Positions 1 to 6,025 of a stretch of 6,523 nucleotides of DNA are shown here, piece by piece (position 1 is the first letter of the stretch; every line of letters begins with the position of its first letter). Location of the stretch: the NCBI GenBank assembly GCA_021811005.1, contig JAJZPY010000109.1, positions 1-6,523 of the forward strand, read 5' to 3'. Under the pieces are notes generated by a model. It was given only the letters and a program-made list of their open reading frames with translations. It was not told the origin of the DNA and ran no database searches. Both the position numbers and the translations under genes were made by a program. This DNA is from Pseudomonadota bacterium (GTDB lineage Bacteria > Pseudomonadota > Gammaproteobacteria > Burkholderiales > Ferrovaceae).

Positions 1-1
1 G

Positions 2-100
2 CAGGCGATGCTTGTAAGCTCCTTCGGTCACATGGCCGAAGGCGAAGCCCACGCCATGCCGGGCGCATCCATGGAAGGAGATGGTTTCCAGGACCACTGA
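2..100 (+). CDS. 3' end of an unidentified protein (partial)
   Basis: A reading frame is open from the window edge to a TGA at 98-100, giving the last 32 residues of a protein that starts outside the window. The stop lies 19 bases before a strong plus-strand terminator, which is the main reason to believe a gene ends here. The tail is rich in methionine (4) and histidine (3), including the stretch GHMAEGEAHAMPG, with several acidic residues and no hydrophobic segment. About two thirds of third codon positions are G or C, only mildly supportive in this GC-rich DNA. I do not recognise the family and assign no function. The Met/His composition could suggest metal contact, but that is speculation on a very short fragment. 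Confidence 0.4.
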   Translation, partial: QAMLVSSFGHMAEGEAHAMPGASMEGDGFQDH

Positions 101-119
101 CCGGTCCTTGCGCTCCAGG

Positions 120-166
120 CCCTGCCTGCCGCCCGTCCGGGACGGCAGGCAGGGTTTTCCTTTTTT
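120..166 (+). terminator. Rho-independent terminator
   Basis: A perfect 12-base-pair GC-rich stem is formed by 120-131 (CCCTGCCTGCCG) and 143-154 (CGGCAGGCAGGG), with an 11-base loop. It is followed directly by TTTTCCTTTTTT at 155-166. The T-rich tail is present only on the plus-strand side, so it terminates rightward transcription. It lies 19 bases after the stop of the upstream partial gene and 84 bases before tsaD, so it should insulate tsaD from upstream transcription. Confidence 0.92.
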
Positions 167-249
167 GGACGACCGCTTGAAGCCTCCGGTCGCCTATGCC
201 AAACTGGCCCGTTTTCAATCCCCGTTTTCTGCGCCGCATCCCTGAAGCC

Positions 250-1278
250 ATGTTGATCCTGGGCATCGAAACGTCCTGCGACGAAACCGGCATCGGCCTC
301 TACGACACGGAGGCCGGCCTGCTGTCCGAAGCGCTGCATTCCCAAGTGGCCCTGCACGAAGCCTATGGCGGCGTGGTGCCCGAACTGGCCTCGCGCGACC
401 ACATCCGGCGCATCATTCCGCTCATCCGGAAAACCTTGCAGGAAGGCAACCGGACCCTGGATGCCATCGACGCGGTGGCCTATACGGCAGGGCCTGGCCT
501 TGCCGGCGCCCTGCTGGTGGGGGCCTCGGTGGCCGAGTCCCTGGCCGTGGCGCTCGATATCCCGGTGGTGGGGGTGCACCACCTGGAAGGGCACCTGCTT
601 TCGCCCCTGCTGGGCGAACAGCCCCCCGGCTTTCCTTTCGTGGCGCTGCTGGTGTCCGGGGGTCACACCCAGTTCATGGCCGTTCGCGACGTCGGTCAAT
701 ACGAATTGCTGGGAGAGACGGTGGACGATGCCGCAGGCGAAGCGTTCGACAAGACCGCCCAGCTCCTGGGCTTGCCCTATCCGGGCGGCCCCGCACTGTC
801 GCGGCTGGCGGAGAACGGAGACCCCGGGCGCTTTGCCCTGCCCCGCCCCATGCTTCAGAGCGGCGACCTCCACATGAGCTTCAGCGGCCTCAAAACCGCC
901 GTATCGCTGCTGGTCAAATCAAGGGGCGACGACGACCATGCACACATTGCGGCCAGTTTCGAAGCGGCCGTGGCGGATGTGCTGTGCCGAAAGGCTGAAC
1001 TGGCACTCGAACAGACGGAAATGAATCAATTGGTGGTGGCCGGGGGGGTGGGTGCCAATCGCCGCCTGCGCCAAACCCTGGCTGAACGCCTGGCCCGGCG
1101 CGGCGCCCGTGTGGCGTTCCCGCCGTTGCGGCTGTGCACCGACAACGGCGCCATGATCGCCTATGCCGGCGCCTGCCGCCTGCTGCGCCATCCTGAAGCC
1201 GCGCAGCAACCGGGCCAGTTCACCATCCACCCGCGCTGGAACCTGCAGGAATACGCTCAGGCTAGCGGACTTCGCTGA
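250..1278 (+). CDS. tsaD: tRNA N6-adenosine threonylcarbamoyltransferase TsaD
   Basis: TsaD (formerly Gcp/YgjD) acts in the cytoplasm with TsaB and TsaE. It transfers the threonylcarbamoyl group from TsaC-made threonylcarbamoyl-AMP to A37 of ANN-decoding tRNAs, making t6A. The 342-residue product has the usual family length. Visible family signatures are the N-terminal ASKHA motif GIETSCDET (5-13), the metal-binding histidines of HHLEGH (H111, H115), VSGGHT (135-140), the GETVDDAAGEAFDK block (155-168), SFSGLKTAV (210-218), AGGVGAN (264-270) and TDNGAMIAYAG with metal ligand D298. The ATG at 250 is chosen because the protein then begins MLILGIETSCDET, as in the family. The in-frame ATG at 196 would add 18 atypical residues. 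No convincing Shine-Dalgarno sequence or promoter was found. The 3' end overlaps the converging moeB-like gene by 17 bases. Identification is secure. Confidence 0.97.
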   Translation: MLILGIETSCDETGIGLYDTEAGLLSEALHSQVALHEAYGGVVPELASRDHIRRIIPLIRKTLQEGNRTLDAIDAVAYTAGPGLAGALLVGASVAESLAVALDIPVVGVHHLEGHLLSPLLGEQPPGFPFVALLVSGGHTQFMAVRDVGQYELLGETVDDAAGEAFDKTAQLLGLPYPGGPALSRLAENGDPGRFALPRPMLQSGDLHMSFSGLKTAVSLLVKSRGDDDHAHIAASFEAAVADVLCRKAELALEQTEMNQLVVAGGVGANRRLRQTLAERLARRGARVAFPPLRLCTDNGAMIAYAGACRLLRHPEAAQQPGQFTIHPRWNLQEYAQASGLR

Positions 1279-2026
1279 CGACGCTGCCGCACACCTTGCA
1301 GTGAGGATCCTGCGGCAACGTCAGTTGCTGCCATTGCATGGACAAGGCATTGAGAATCAGCAGCCGGCCGGCCAGGGACTGGCCCATGCCCGCCAGCAAC
1401 TTGAGGGCTTCCGCTGCCTGCGTGGCTCCCACAATCCCCACCAGCGGGGAAAAAACCCCCATCACGGCACAGCGGACTTCCTCGTCGGAGGCGGTTTCGG
1501 GATAGAGACATTCGTAACAGGGACTGCCGGTTTTGCGCGGATCGAACACCGCGATCTGTGCGTCGAAACGAATGGCTGCCCCTGACACCAGGGGCTTGAG
1601 ATGGCGCACGCAGGCGCGATTGACCGCATGCCGCGTGGAAAAGTTGTCACTGCAGTCCAGCACCACATCGGCGGCAGCCACCCGATCTTCCAGCACACTG
1701 CCCGAAACCCGCGCCGCAACCACTTCCACCACCACGTCCGGGTTGATGGCCAGCAAGGCATCACGCGTCGCTTCGGCCTTGTTGCGCCCGATATCGGCCG
1801 TGCGCAGGGCAATTTGCCGCTGGAGGTTGGTCAGATCGACGGTATCCCCGTCGCACAGGGTGATGTGCCCCACGCCGCTGGCCGCCAGGTAAAGCGAGGC
1901 CGGGGACCCCAGTCCGCCAGTGCCCACCAGCAACACCCGGGCGTCACGAAATTTTTCCTGTCCTTCCACACCCAGCTCGTTGAGCAGGATGTGGCGGCTG
2001 TAGCGCAGCAGCTGGGTGTCGTCCAT
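1262..2026 (-). CDS. moeB: MoeB/ThiF family adenylyltransferase (E1-like)
   Basis: Members of this cytoplasmic family use ATP to adenylate the C-terminal Gly-Gly of a ubiquitin-like sulfur carrier, MoaD for molybdopterin or ThiS for thiamine. The 254-residue product is full length for a single-domain MoeB/ThiF, with no C-terminal rhodanese domain. It shows the N-terminal RYSRH motif (8-12, arginine finger region), the nucleotide-binding loop GTGGLGSPAS (35-44), CDGDTVDLTNLQRQ (58-71), DCSDNFSTR (124-132), and two zinc-binding pairs, CYEC (C170, C173) and CKVC (C243, C246). C186 aligns with the reactive cysteine position of the family. It is last in the gpmA-envC-ctpA-moeB run, 13 bases after ctpA, with a weak ribosome site. 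No moa or thi gene is visible, so the carrier partner cannot be decided: moeB is the customary label, thiF is equally possible. Confidence 0.9.
   Translation of the reverse strand: MDDTQLLRYSRHILLNELGVEGQEKFRDARVLLVGTGGLGSPASLYLAASGVGHITLCDGDTVDLTNLQRQIALRTADIGRNKAEATRDALLAINPDVVVEVVAARVSGSVLEDRVAAADVVLDCSDNFSTRHAVNRACVRHLKPLVSGAAIRFDAQIAVFDPRKTGSPCYECLYPETASDEEVRCAVMGVFSPLVGIVGATQAAEALKLLAGMGQSLAGRLLILNALSMQWQQLTLPQDPHCKVCGSVVSEVR
1275..1324. other. Interrupted inverted repeat at the tsaD/moeB convergent junction
   Basis: CTGACG (1275-1280) pairs with CGTCAG (1319-1324), and TGCCGCA (1285-1291) pairs with TGCGGCA (1311-1317), separated by a small internal loop (ACGC against A) and a 19-base apical loop. 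The tsaD stop codon lies in the outer left arm. On the other strand the element is inside the last codons of the moeB-like gene, around its CKVC zinc pair. There is no T-run, so it is not a classical terminator. It could mark or stabilise the tsaD mRNA 3' end, or be a by-product of GC-rich coding sequence. Confidence 0.35.
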
Positions 2027-2039
2027 GTTCAGCCAGCGG

Positions 2040-3464
2040 TCAGTCGGTTTTCGGCTGCTTCCGCTTGAGGAAAGAGATGGCCTGGTTCAGCTGGTAGTCG
2101 GGTTTTTCCTTGCCGTTCTCGAGCTTGGCTTCAGGCTTGTGGGCGGGCTTGGCAGCCGCTTCCTGCGCCTTGGTGGCTGCAGCTTTGGCGGCGGCCGTGG
2201 CTGCCGCAGCATCGGCTCCCGTCCCGGCCTTGCTGTCCGTGGGATTGGACAAGTGACCTTCCAGGTCCGCCTCGCGGATGCCCAGGGAAGCTTCCACCAT
2301 GTCCGGATCTTCCGGCACCACCACGTCGGGCTCGATCCCCTTGGCCTGGATGGAACGGCCGCTGGGCGTAAAGTAGCGGGCCGTGGTGAGCTTGAGGGCC
2401 GTGTTGTTTGAAAGCGGCAGGATGGTCTGCACCGAACCTTTCCCGAAGGTGCGCACGCCCATGATGGTTGCACGGTGATGATCCTGCAGCGCGCCCGCCA
2501 CGATTTCCGACGCCGACGCCGAACCGCTGTTGACCAGCACCACCATCGGAATCTTCTTCACGCCGGCCGGCAATCCGGCCACGTAGTCGGACTCCGTGGG
2601 GCTGCGCAGGTAGTTTTCGGGTTCCACCGTCAGACGCATCTTGGCATCGGGCACCCGGCCCTCGGTGTACACCACCAGGGCATCCTGTGGCAGGAACACC
2701 GCCGACACGCCCACCGCGGCATTGAGCAGGCCACCGGGATCATTGCGCAGATCCAGCACGAGGCCTTTGACGGCGCCCTTGTTGTCCTTGTAGAACTTCT
2801 CCACTGCAGCGGCCAGGTCTTCGCCGGTGTGCTCCTGGAACTGGCTCACGCGGATGGAAGCATAGCCCGGCTCCACTTCCTTGAGCTTGATGCTTTTCAT
2901 CTTGATGACGGAACGGGTCAGCGTGACGACGATCGGCTTGGGTGCGTTCTTGCGCACCAGCGTCAAGGTGATCTGGGTGTCGGGCTTGCCGCGCATGCGC
3001 TTGACCGCATCGCTCAGCGTCATGCCTTTGACGGCGGCCTCGTCGAGCTTGATGATGAGGTCGCCCGGCTTGATGCCGGCGCGCGATGCCGGCGTGTCGT
3101 CGATGGGGGAAACCACCCTGACCAGACCGTCTTCCATGGTCACTTCAATGCCCAGGCCGCCGAACTCGCCTTGCGTGCCGGCCTGCAGTTCCTTGTAGGC
3201 ATCCTGGTCGAGGTAGGCGGAGTGGGGATCCAGGCCCGCCACCATGCCGATGATGGCTTCCTTGATGAGCTTGCGGTCATCCACCGGCTCCACATAATCG
3301 CTTTTGATCCGGCCAAAAACCTCGCTGAACGTGCGCAACTCTTCAATCGGCAGGGGGGTGCCGGCCTGGGGACGCTCAGCGACCGCAGAGAAGTTCAGCG
3401 TGAGGGAAAAACCGATGACGGCTCCCAGCAACACCAAGCCCAGTTTCTTCAATTGCCCACCCAT
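2040..3464 (-). CDS. ctpA: S41 family carboxyl-terminal processing protease CtpA
   Basis: CtpA/Prc proteases are serine endopeptidases of the cell envelope that trim or degrade substrates from their C-termini. In Pseudomonas aeruginosa, CtpA with the lipoprotein LbcA degrades peptidoglycan hydrolases. The 474-residue product has an N-terminal hydrophobic segment (about 8-25) acting as signal peptide or anchor, a PDZ domain (about 99-172, with GLGIEV and PGDLI) and the S41 core (about 190-385). From family motifs the catalytic residues are S317 in GSASASEI, K342 in FGKGSVQ and Q346. LDLRNDPGG (237-245) is also typical. Residues 413-442 are a low-complexity Ala/Lys-rich linker followed by a charged tail. 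The start is backed by AAAGGA at 3478-3473, 8 bases from the ATG. It follows envC by 21 bases and precedes moeB by 13, and envelope remodelling together with EnvC is a reasonable inference. Confidence 0.96.
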   Translation of the reverse strand: MGGQLKKLGLVLLGAVIGFSLTLNFSAVAERPQAGTPLPIEELRTFSEVFGRIKSDYVEPVDDRKLIKEAIIGMVAGLDPHSAYLDQDAYKELQAGTQGEFGGLGIEVTMEDGLVRVVSPIDDTPASRAGIKPGDLIIKLDEAAVKGMTLSDAVKRMRGKPDTQITLTLVRKNAPKPIVVTLTRSVIKMKSIKLKEVEPGYASIRVSQFQEHTGEDLAAAVEKFYKDNKGAVKGLVLDLRNDPGGLLNAAVGVSAVFLPQDALVVYTEGRVPDAKMRLTVEPENYLRSPTESDYVAGLPAGVKKIPMVVLVNSGSASASEIVAGALQDHHRATIMGVRTFGKGSVQTILPLSNNTALKLTTARYFTPSGRSIQAKGIEPDVVVPEDPDMVEASLGIREADLEGHLSNPTDSKAGTGADAAAATAAAKAAATKAQEAAAKPAHKPEAKLENGKEKPDYQLNQAISFLKRKQPKTD

Positions 3465-3472
3465 AGCCTTGA

Positions 3473-3478
3473 TCCTTT
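3473..3478 (-). promoter_or_regulatory. Shine-Dalgarno site of ctpA
   Basis: On the minus strand this reads AAAGGA, 8 bases before the ATG at 3464. It is the best ribosome site in the left-reading operon and fixes the ctpA start. It lies in the 21-base gap after envC, so ctpA need not rely on translational coupling. Confidence 0.7.
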
Positions 3479-3485
3479 GATGACG

Positions 3486-4715
3486 TTACGGCCGCCCAAC
3501 CCATGTCATGGGGTCGAACGGCTTGCTTTGATAGCGAAGCTCGAAGTATAGCCCCGATTCGCTGTTTCCACCCGTGCTGCCCGCGCTGGCCACGGTCGCC
3601 CCCCCCTTGACCAGGTCGCCGACCTGGGCAAAAAGGCTTTGCACGCCGCCATAGAGGCTCATGTAGCTGCCCCCGTGGTCGATGATGAGCAGGTTGCCGA
3701 AACCCCGCAGCCAGTCCGCAAACACCACCCGGCCGGACGCCACCGCCTTGACGTCCCGTCCTTCCGGAGCCCGGATGAACAGTCCGCGCCAGCTCAGGCC
3801 GGTATCGGAACGTGGACTGCCAAACCGGTTCATCAGTTCCCCGGCCACCGGCAGGCGCAGGTGGCCTTTCATGCGGGCAAAGCCGTCGCTGTCGTAACCG
3901 AACTCCGGCACCTTGTCGATCATGGCCAGGGGCGGGGGCTGCGCTTCGCCCGCTTTCCCGCCCTGCTTTTCCTGCTCGCGCCGGCGCTTGCGTTCCTGTT
4001 CCCGCCGCGCCAGCATCCGGTTGATGTCTTCCACCAGCTTGGTCAGCCGCTTTTCATCCTTTTGCAGGGACTGGAGGCTGCGTTTCTGTTTCTTCATCTT
4101 GCTGGAAAGGGCTGCCACCAGCTTGGCGCGCTCCTTGTTTTCCGCCTGCAGGTGCTTGCGCTGGCTGGCCTGCTCGGCCTGAACCTGCGCCAGCTGGCGC
4201 AGCTTCTGTTCGCGTTCCGCCGTGACCTGGGCGAGCGTCTGCAGGTTGTTGCGCAAGGCCTGGAGCGTTTCCGCGCGCGAGCGCGCGAGAGTTTCCAGAT
4301 ATTCCATCTGACGTTCGATGTCGTCGGGGTTCTGGCCGGACAGCAACAACGACAGGGGCTCGGACGCCCCCTGTTCGTATCGTTGCTTCAGCAACGCGGC
4401 GAGTGCGGCCTGGCCTTGTCCGATGGCATCGCGGGTGCGGCCGGAACGCTGATGCAGCCGGCCCAGCTCCGACTGCAGGGCCTGGTGCTGCTGGTCCAGG
4501 TTGCGCAAGGTGCGGTTGATTTCACTGATGGCCTGCTCCGACTTGCGCAGGGCGTCCACCGCTTCGTTTTTGGAGCCTTCGGTGGCGGACAGTTCCTGCT
4601 GCATCTGGTGAATGCGTCCGCGCAGGTCTTCCAGGTCGTTGGCGGGCCCCGCCCAGGCCACGCCGCAGGCGAGGAAGGAAAGCAGTACGGCGATGATGTG
4701 TGTGCGCGTCGCCAC
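3486..4715 (-). CDS. envC: EnvC-like LytM-domain amidase activator (degenerate M23)
   Basis: EnvC-type proteins sit in the periplasm, are recruited to the division site by FtsEX in E. coli, and activate amidases that split septal peptidoglycan. The 409-residue product has a signal peptide (about 1-22, AWA before G23), long coiled coils (about 25-115 and 132-250, with a very basic end near 236-250) and a C-terminal LytM/M23 domain (about 288-409). The domain keeps the EnvC-like stretches VVFADWLRGFGN and IIDHGGSYMSLYGG, but the zinc ligands of active M23 enzymes are absent: the HxGxD region reads WRGLFI, the later HLS position reads YGG, and HLHFE reads GLYFE. It is therefore predicted to be non-catalytic, as EnvC is. 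The start is GTG at 4715, the only plausible codon after the in-frame TGA of gpmA. The gap to gpmA is 9 bases, suggesting coupled translation. It may be annotated elsewhere simply as peptidase M23. Confidence 0.92.
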   Translation of the reverse strand: MATRTHIIAVLLSFLACGVAWAGPANDLEDLRGRIHQMQQELSATEGSKNEAVDALRKSEQAISEINRTLRNLDQQHQALQSELGRLHQRSGRTRDAIGQGQAALAALLKQRYEQGASEPLSLLLSGQNPDDIERQMEYLETLARSRAETLQALRNNLQTLAQVTAEREQKLRQLAQVQAEQASQRKHLQAENKERAKLVAALSSKMKKQKRSLQSLQKDEKRLTKLVEDINRMLARREQERKRRREQEKQGGKAGEAQPPPLAMIDKVPEFGYDSDGFARMKGHLRLPVAGELMNRFGSPRSDTGLSWRGLFIRAPEGRDVKAVASGRVVFADWLRGFGNLLIIDHGGSYMSLYGGVQSLFAQVGDLVKGGATVASAGSTGGNSESGLYFELRYQSKPFDPMTWVGRP

Positions 4716-4724
4716 CCGACCCGC

Positions 4725-5474
4725 TCAGGATTCGATGCGACCCTGGTTGGCAACCGCCTGCGTCATCCGGGTGATTTCGTCCGGATCGCCCAGGTAGTAG
4801 CTGTTGAGGGCCGAAAGATCCTCGTCCAGCTCATACACCATGGGCATTCCGGTGGGGATGTTGACCCCCACGATGGCGTCATCGGGGATCTTGCCCAGGT
4901 ATTTGATAAGGGCGCGCAGGGAATTGCCATGGGCCACCACCAGAACCTGCCGGCCGTTGCGCACGGCGGGCGCAATCACGTTTTCCCAATAGGGGATGAC
5001 GCGTTCCACCGTATCCTTGAGACTTTCCCCGCGAGGCAGTTCATGGCCCGCGAGGTGACGATAGCGGGGGTCTTCGGCTTCGCTCCGGCTGTCGTCGAGC
5101 GGCATTTGGGGCGGACGAATGTCGTAGCTGCGCCGCCACTGGTAAACCTGCTGCTCGCCGAAACGGGCAGACGTCTCGGACTTGTTGAGTCCCTGCAGGT
5201 CGCCATAGTGCCGCTCGTTCAGGCGCCAGTCGGCCACCACCGGCACCCACATGCGCTCCATCACTTCGAGGCCAAGCCACAAGGTCTTGATGGCGCGCTG
5301 AAGCATCGACGTGTATGCCAGATCGACTTCAAACCCCGCCGATTTCATCAACTGTCCAGCCCGGACCGCTTCCTGCATACCCCGGGCCGTCAACCCCACG
5401 TCAGCCCATCCGGTGAAGCGGTTTTCTTCGTTCCAGACGCTTTGCCCATGACGTAGCAGCACGATTTTCTTCAT
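4725..5474 (-). CDS. gpmA: 2,3-bisphosphoglycerate-dependent phosphoglycerate mutase
   Basis: This cytoplasmic enzyme interconverts 3- and 2-phosphoglycerate in glycolysis and gluconeogenesis through a phosphohistidine intermediate primed by 2,3-bisphosphoglycerate. The 249-residue product has the standard bacterial dPGM length. It shows the RHG motif with phosphorylatable H9 (LLRHGQS), RFTGWADVGLT (19-29), the phosphate-binding R60 (TSMLQRAIKT), LNERHYGDLQG (85-95) with acid residue E87, and AHGNSLRALIKYL (181-193) with second catalytic histidine H182. The ATG at 5474 is chosen because it begins MKKIVLLRHG as in the family. A TTG at 5492 would add six residues. It is first in the left-reading run, about 23 bases from the start site predicted from an extended -10 element. 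Identification is secure. Finding the cofactor-dependent enzyme next to envC is discussed in the findings. Confidence 0.97.
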   Translation of the reverse strand: MKKIVLLRHGQSVWNEENRFTGWADVGLTARGMQEAVRAGQLMKSAGFEVDLAYTSMLQRAIKTLWLGLEVMERMWVPVVADWRLNERHYGDLQGLNKSETSARFGEQQVYQWRRSYDIRPPQMPLDDSRSEAEDPRYRHLAGHELPRGESLKDTVERVIPYWENVIAPAVRNGRQVLVVAHGNSLRALIKYLGKIPDDAIVGVNIPTGMPMVYELDEDLSALNSYYLGDPDEITRMTQAVANQGRIES

Positions 5475-5503
5475 GGCGCCATTCAGTAACAATAAATAGA
5501 GCT

Positions 5504-5512
5504 ATTCTAGCA
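5504..5512 (-). promoter_or_regulatory. Extended -10 promoter for gpmA-envC-ctpA-moeB
   Basis: On the minus strand 5512-5504 reads TGCTAGAAT: a TGn extension followed by the hexamer TAGAAT (5 of 6 matches to TATAAT). Transcription would begin near 5497, about 23 bases before the gpmA ATG. No good -35 hexamer lies at 16-18 bases, which fits an extended -10 type. A 12-base dyad, AATAGAGCTATT (5495-5506), overlaps the promoter and the predicted start site. It could be an operator or chance. Confidence 0.6.
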
Positions 5513-5549
5513 AGAAAAATAACGGGCGCGAAAAACAATTGTGGTTCTT

Positions 5550-5558
5550 TGGTAGAAT
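5550..5558 (+). promoter_or_regulatory. Extended -10 promoter for rhodanese-grxC-secB
   Basis: The plus strand reads TGGTAGAAT: a TGn extension and the hexamer TAGAAT at 5553-5558, identical to the hexamer of the opposing promoter 44 bases away. The predicted start is near 5565, leaving a leader of about 30 bases before the TTG at 5595. The -35 region is only A-rich (around 5530-5536) and does not match TTGACA. Confidence 0.6.
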
Positions 5559-5594
5559 ACAGGGCGTTTTTACGTGCACGGAGCATCTGTCATC

Positions 5595-6017
5595 TTGGAC
5601 TTTCTCTACCAGCATCTCGGCCTGGTCATCCTTGCGGTGGCGAGCGGCATCATGCTCGTCTGGCCGGAACTCCAATCCCTGCGAGGCTCCCAGGCTGCCG
5701 TGAGCACCCTGGAGGCCACCCAGCTCATCAACCAGAAGCACGCCATCGTCCTTGACTTGCGCCGTCCGCAGGATTTCAGCCTGGGGCACCTGCCCGGCGC
5801 GCGCCACATCCCCGCGGACGAACTGACTGCCCGCGCCGAGGAAATTTCCCGCTTCAAGGCACGCCCGGTCATTCTCGTGGCCACCGGCCAGAACAGCGCC
5901 AAGGCATCCAACACCCTGAAAGCCCAGGGCTTCGCCGACGTGTTCGTGCTCAAGGGCGGCATGTCCTCCTGGGTTGAAGCCAACCTGCCCATCGAAAAAT
6001 CTGCCGGCAAGGCTTGA
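5595..6017 (+). CDS. Membrane-anchored rhodanese-like protein (YibN-like), no cysteine
   Basis: The 140-residue product has one N-terminal membrane segment (about 5-23, FLYQHLGLVILAVASGIML) and a cytoplasmic rhodanese domain (about 37-135), with VLDLRRPQDFSLGHLPGARHIP (split motif, 52-73) and LKGGMSSWVEANLP (119-132). Active rhodaneses carry a cysteine in the loop after the strand ending VILV. Here that loop reads VATGQNS (95-101), and the protein has no cysteine at all, so thiosulfate sulfurtransferase activity is not expected. E. coli YibN has the same architecture and the same position before grxC and secB, and I recall it also lacks the standard active-site cysteine. The start is uncertain: TTG at 5595 has GGAG at 5580-5583 (11-base spacing) and gives an N-terminus typical of the family, while GTG at 5574 would add seven residues without a ribosome site. 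grxC follows after 8 bases. The role is unknown, and membrane-protein biogenesis is one possibility. Confidence 0.88.
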   Translation: MDFLYQHLGLVILAVASGIMLVWPELQSLRGSQAAVSTLEATQLINQKHAIVLDLRRPQDFSLGHLPGARHIPADELTARAEEISRFKARPVILVATGQNSAKASNTLKAQGFADVFVLKGGMSSWVEANLPIEKSAGKA

Positions 6018-6025
6018 GGTTTCCC

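Noticed and set aside
81..244. Small open frame of about 54 codons starting at ATG 81 right after AAGGAG
   Set aside because: The purine-rich sequence touches the ATG with no spacing, the frame runs through the terminator stem, and the product has no recognisable character.
196..249. N-terminal extension of tsaD from the upstream ATG at 196
   Set aside because: The added 18 residues do not resemble the family, and the internal ATG at 250 gives the canonical MLILGIETSCDET start.
28..873. Long minus-strand open frame opposite tsaD
   Set aside because: It is a mirror frame of tsaD that also crosses the terminator and intergenic region. No family signature is visible.
2475..3551. Plus-strand open frame opposite ctpA
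   Set aside because: It is antisense to a complete S41 protease with intact catalytic motifs. The histidine-rich translation is typical of a GC-rich shadow frame.
4271..4292. GCGCGCGAGCGCGCGAG run as a possible repeat or regulatory element
   Set aside because: It lies within the envC coiled-coil coding sequence (residues around LARSRAET) and is explained by Arg/Ala/Ser codon use.
3639..5456. Very long plus-strand open frame (about 605 codons) opposite envC and gpmA
   Set aside because: It is antisense to two securely identified genes in GC-rich DNA, where mirror frames stay open, and its translation shows no domain and spans the envC/gpmA junction.
5574..5594. GTG at 5574 as start of the rhodanese-like gene
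   Set aside because: It would sit only about 9 bases after the predicted transcription start with no ribosome site, while GGAG at 5580-5583 points to a later start. It is not fully excluded.
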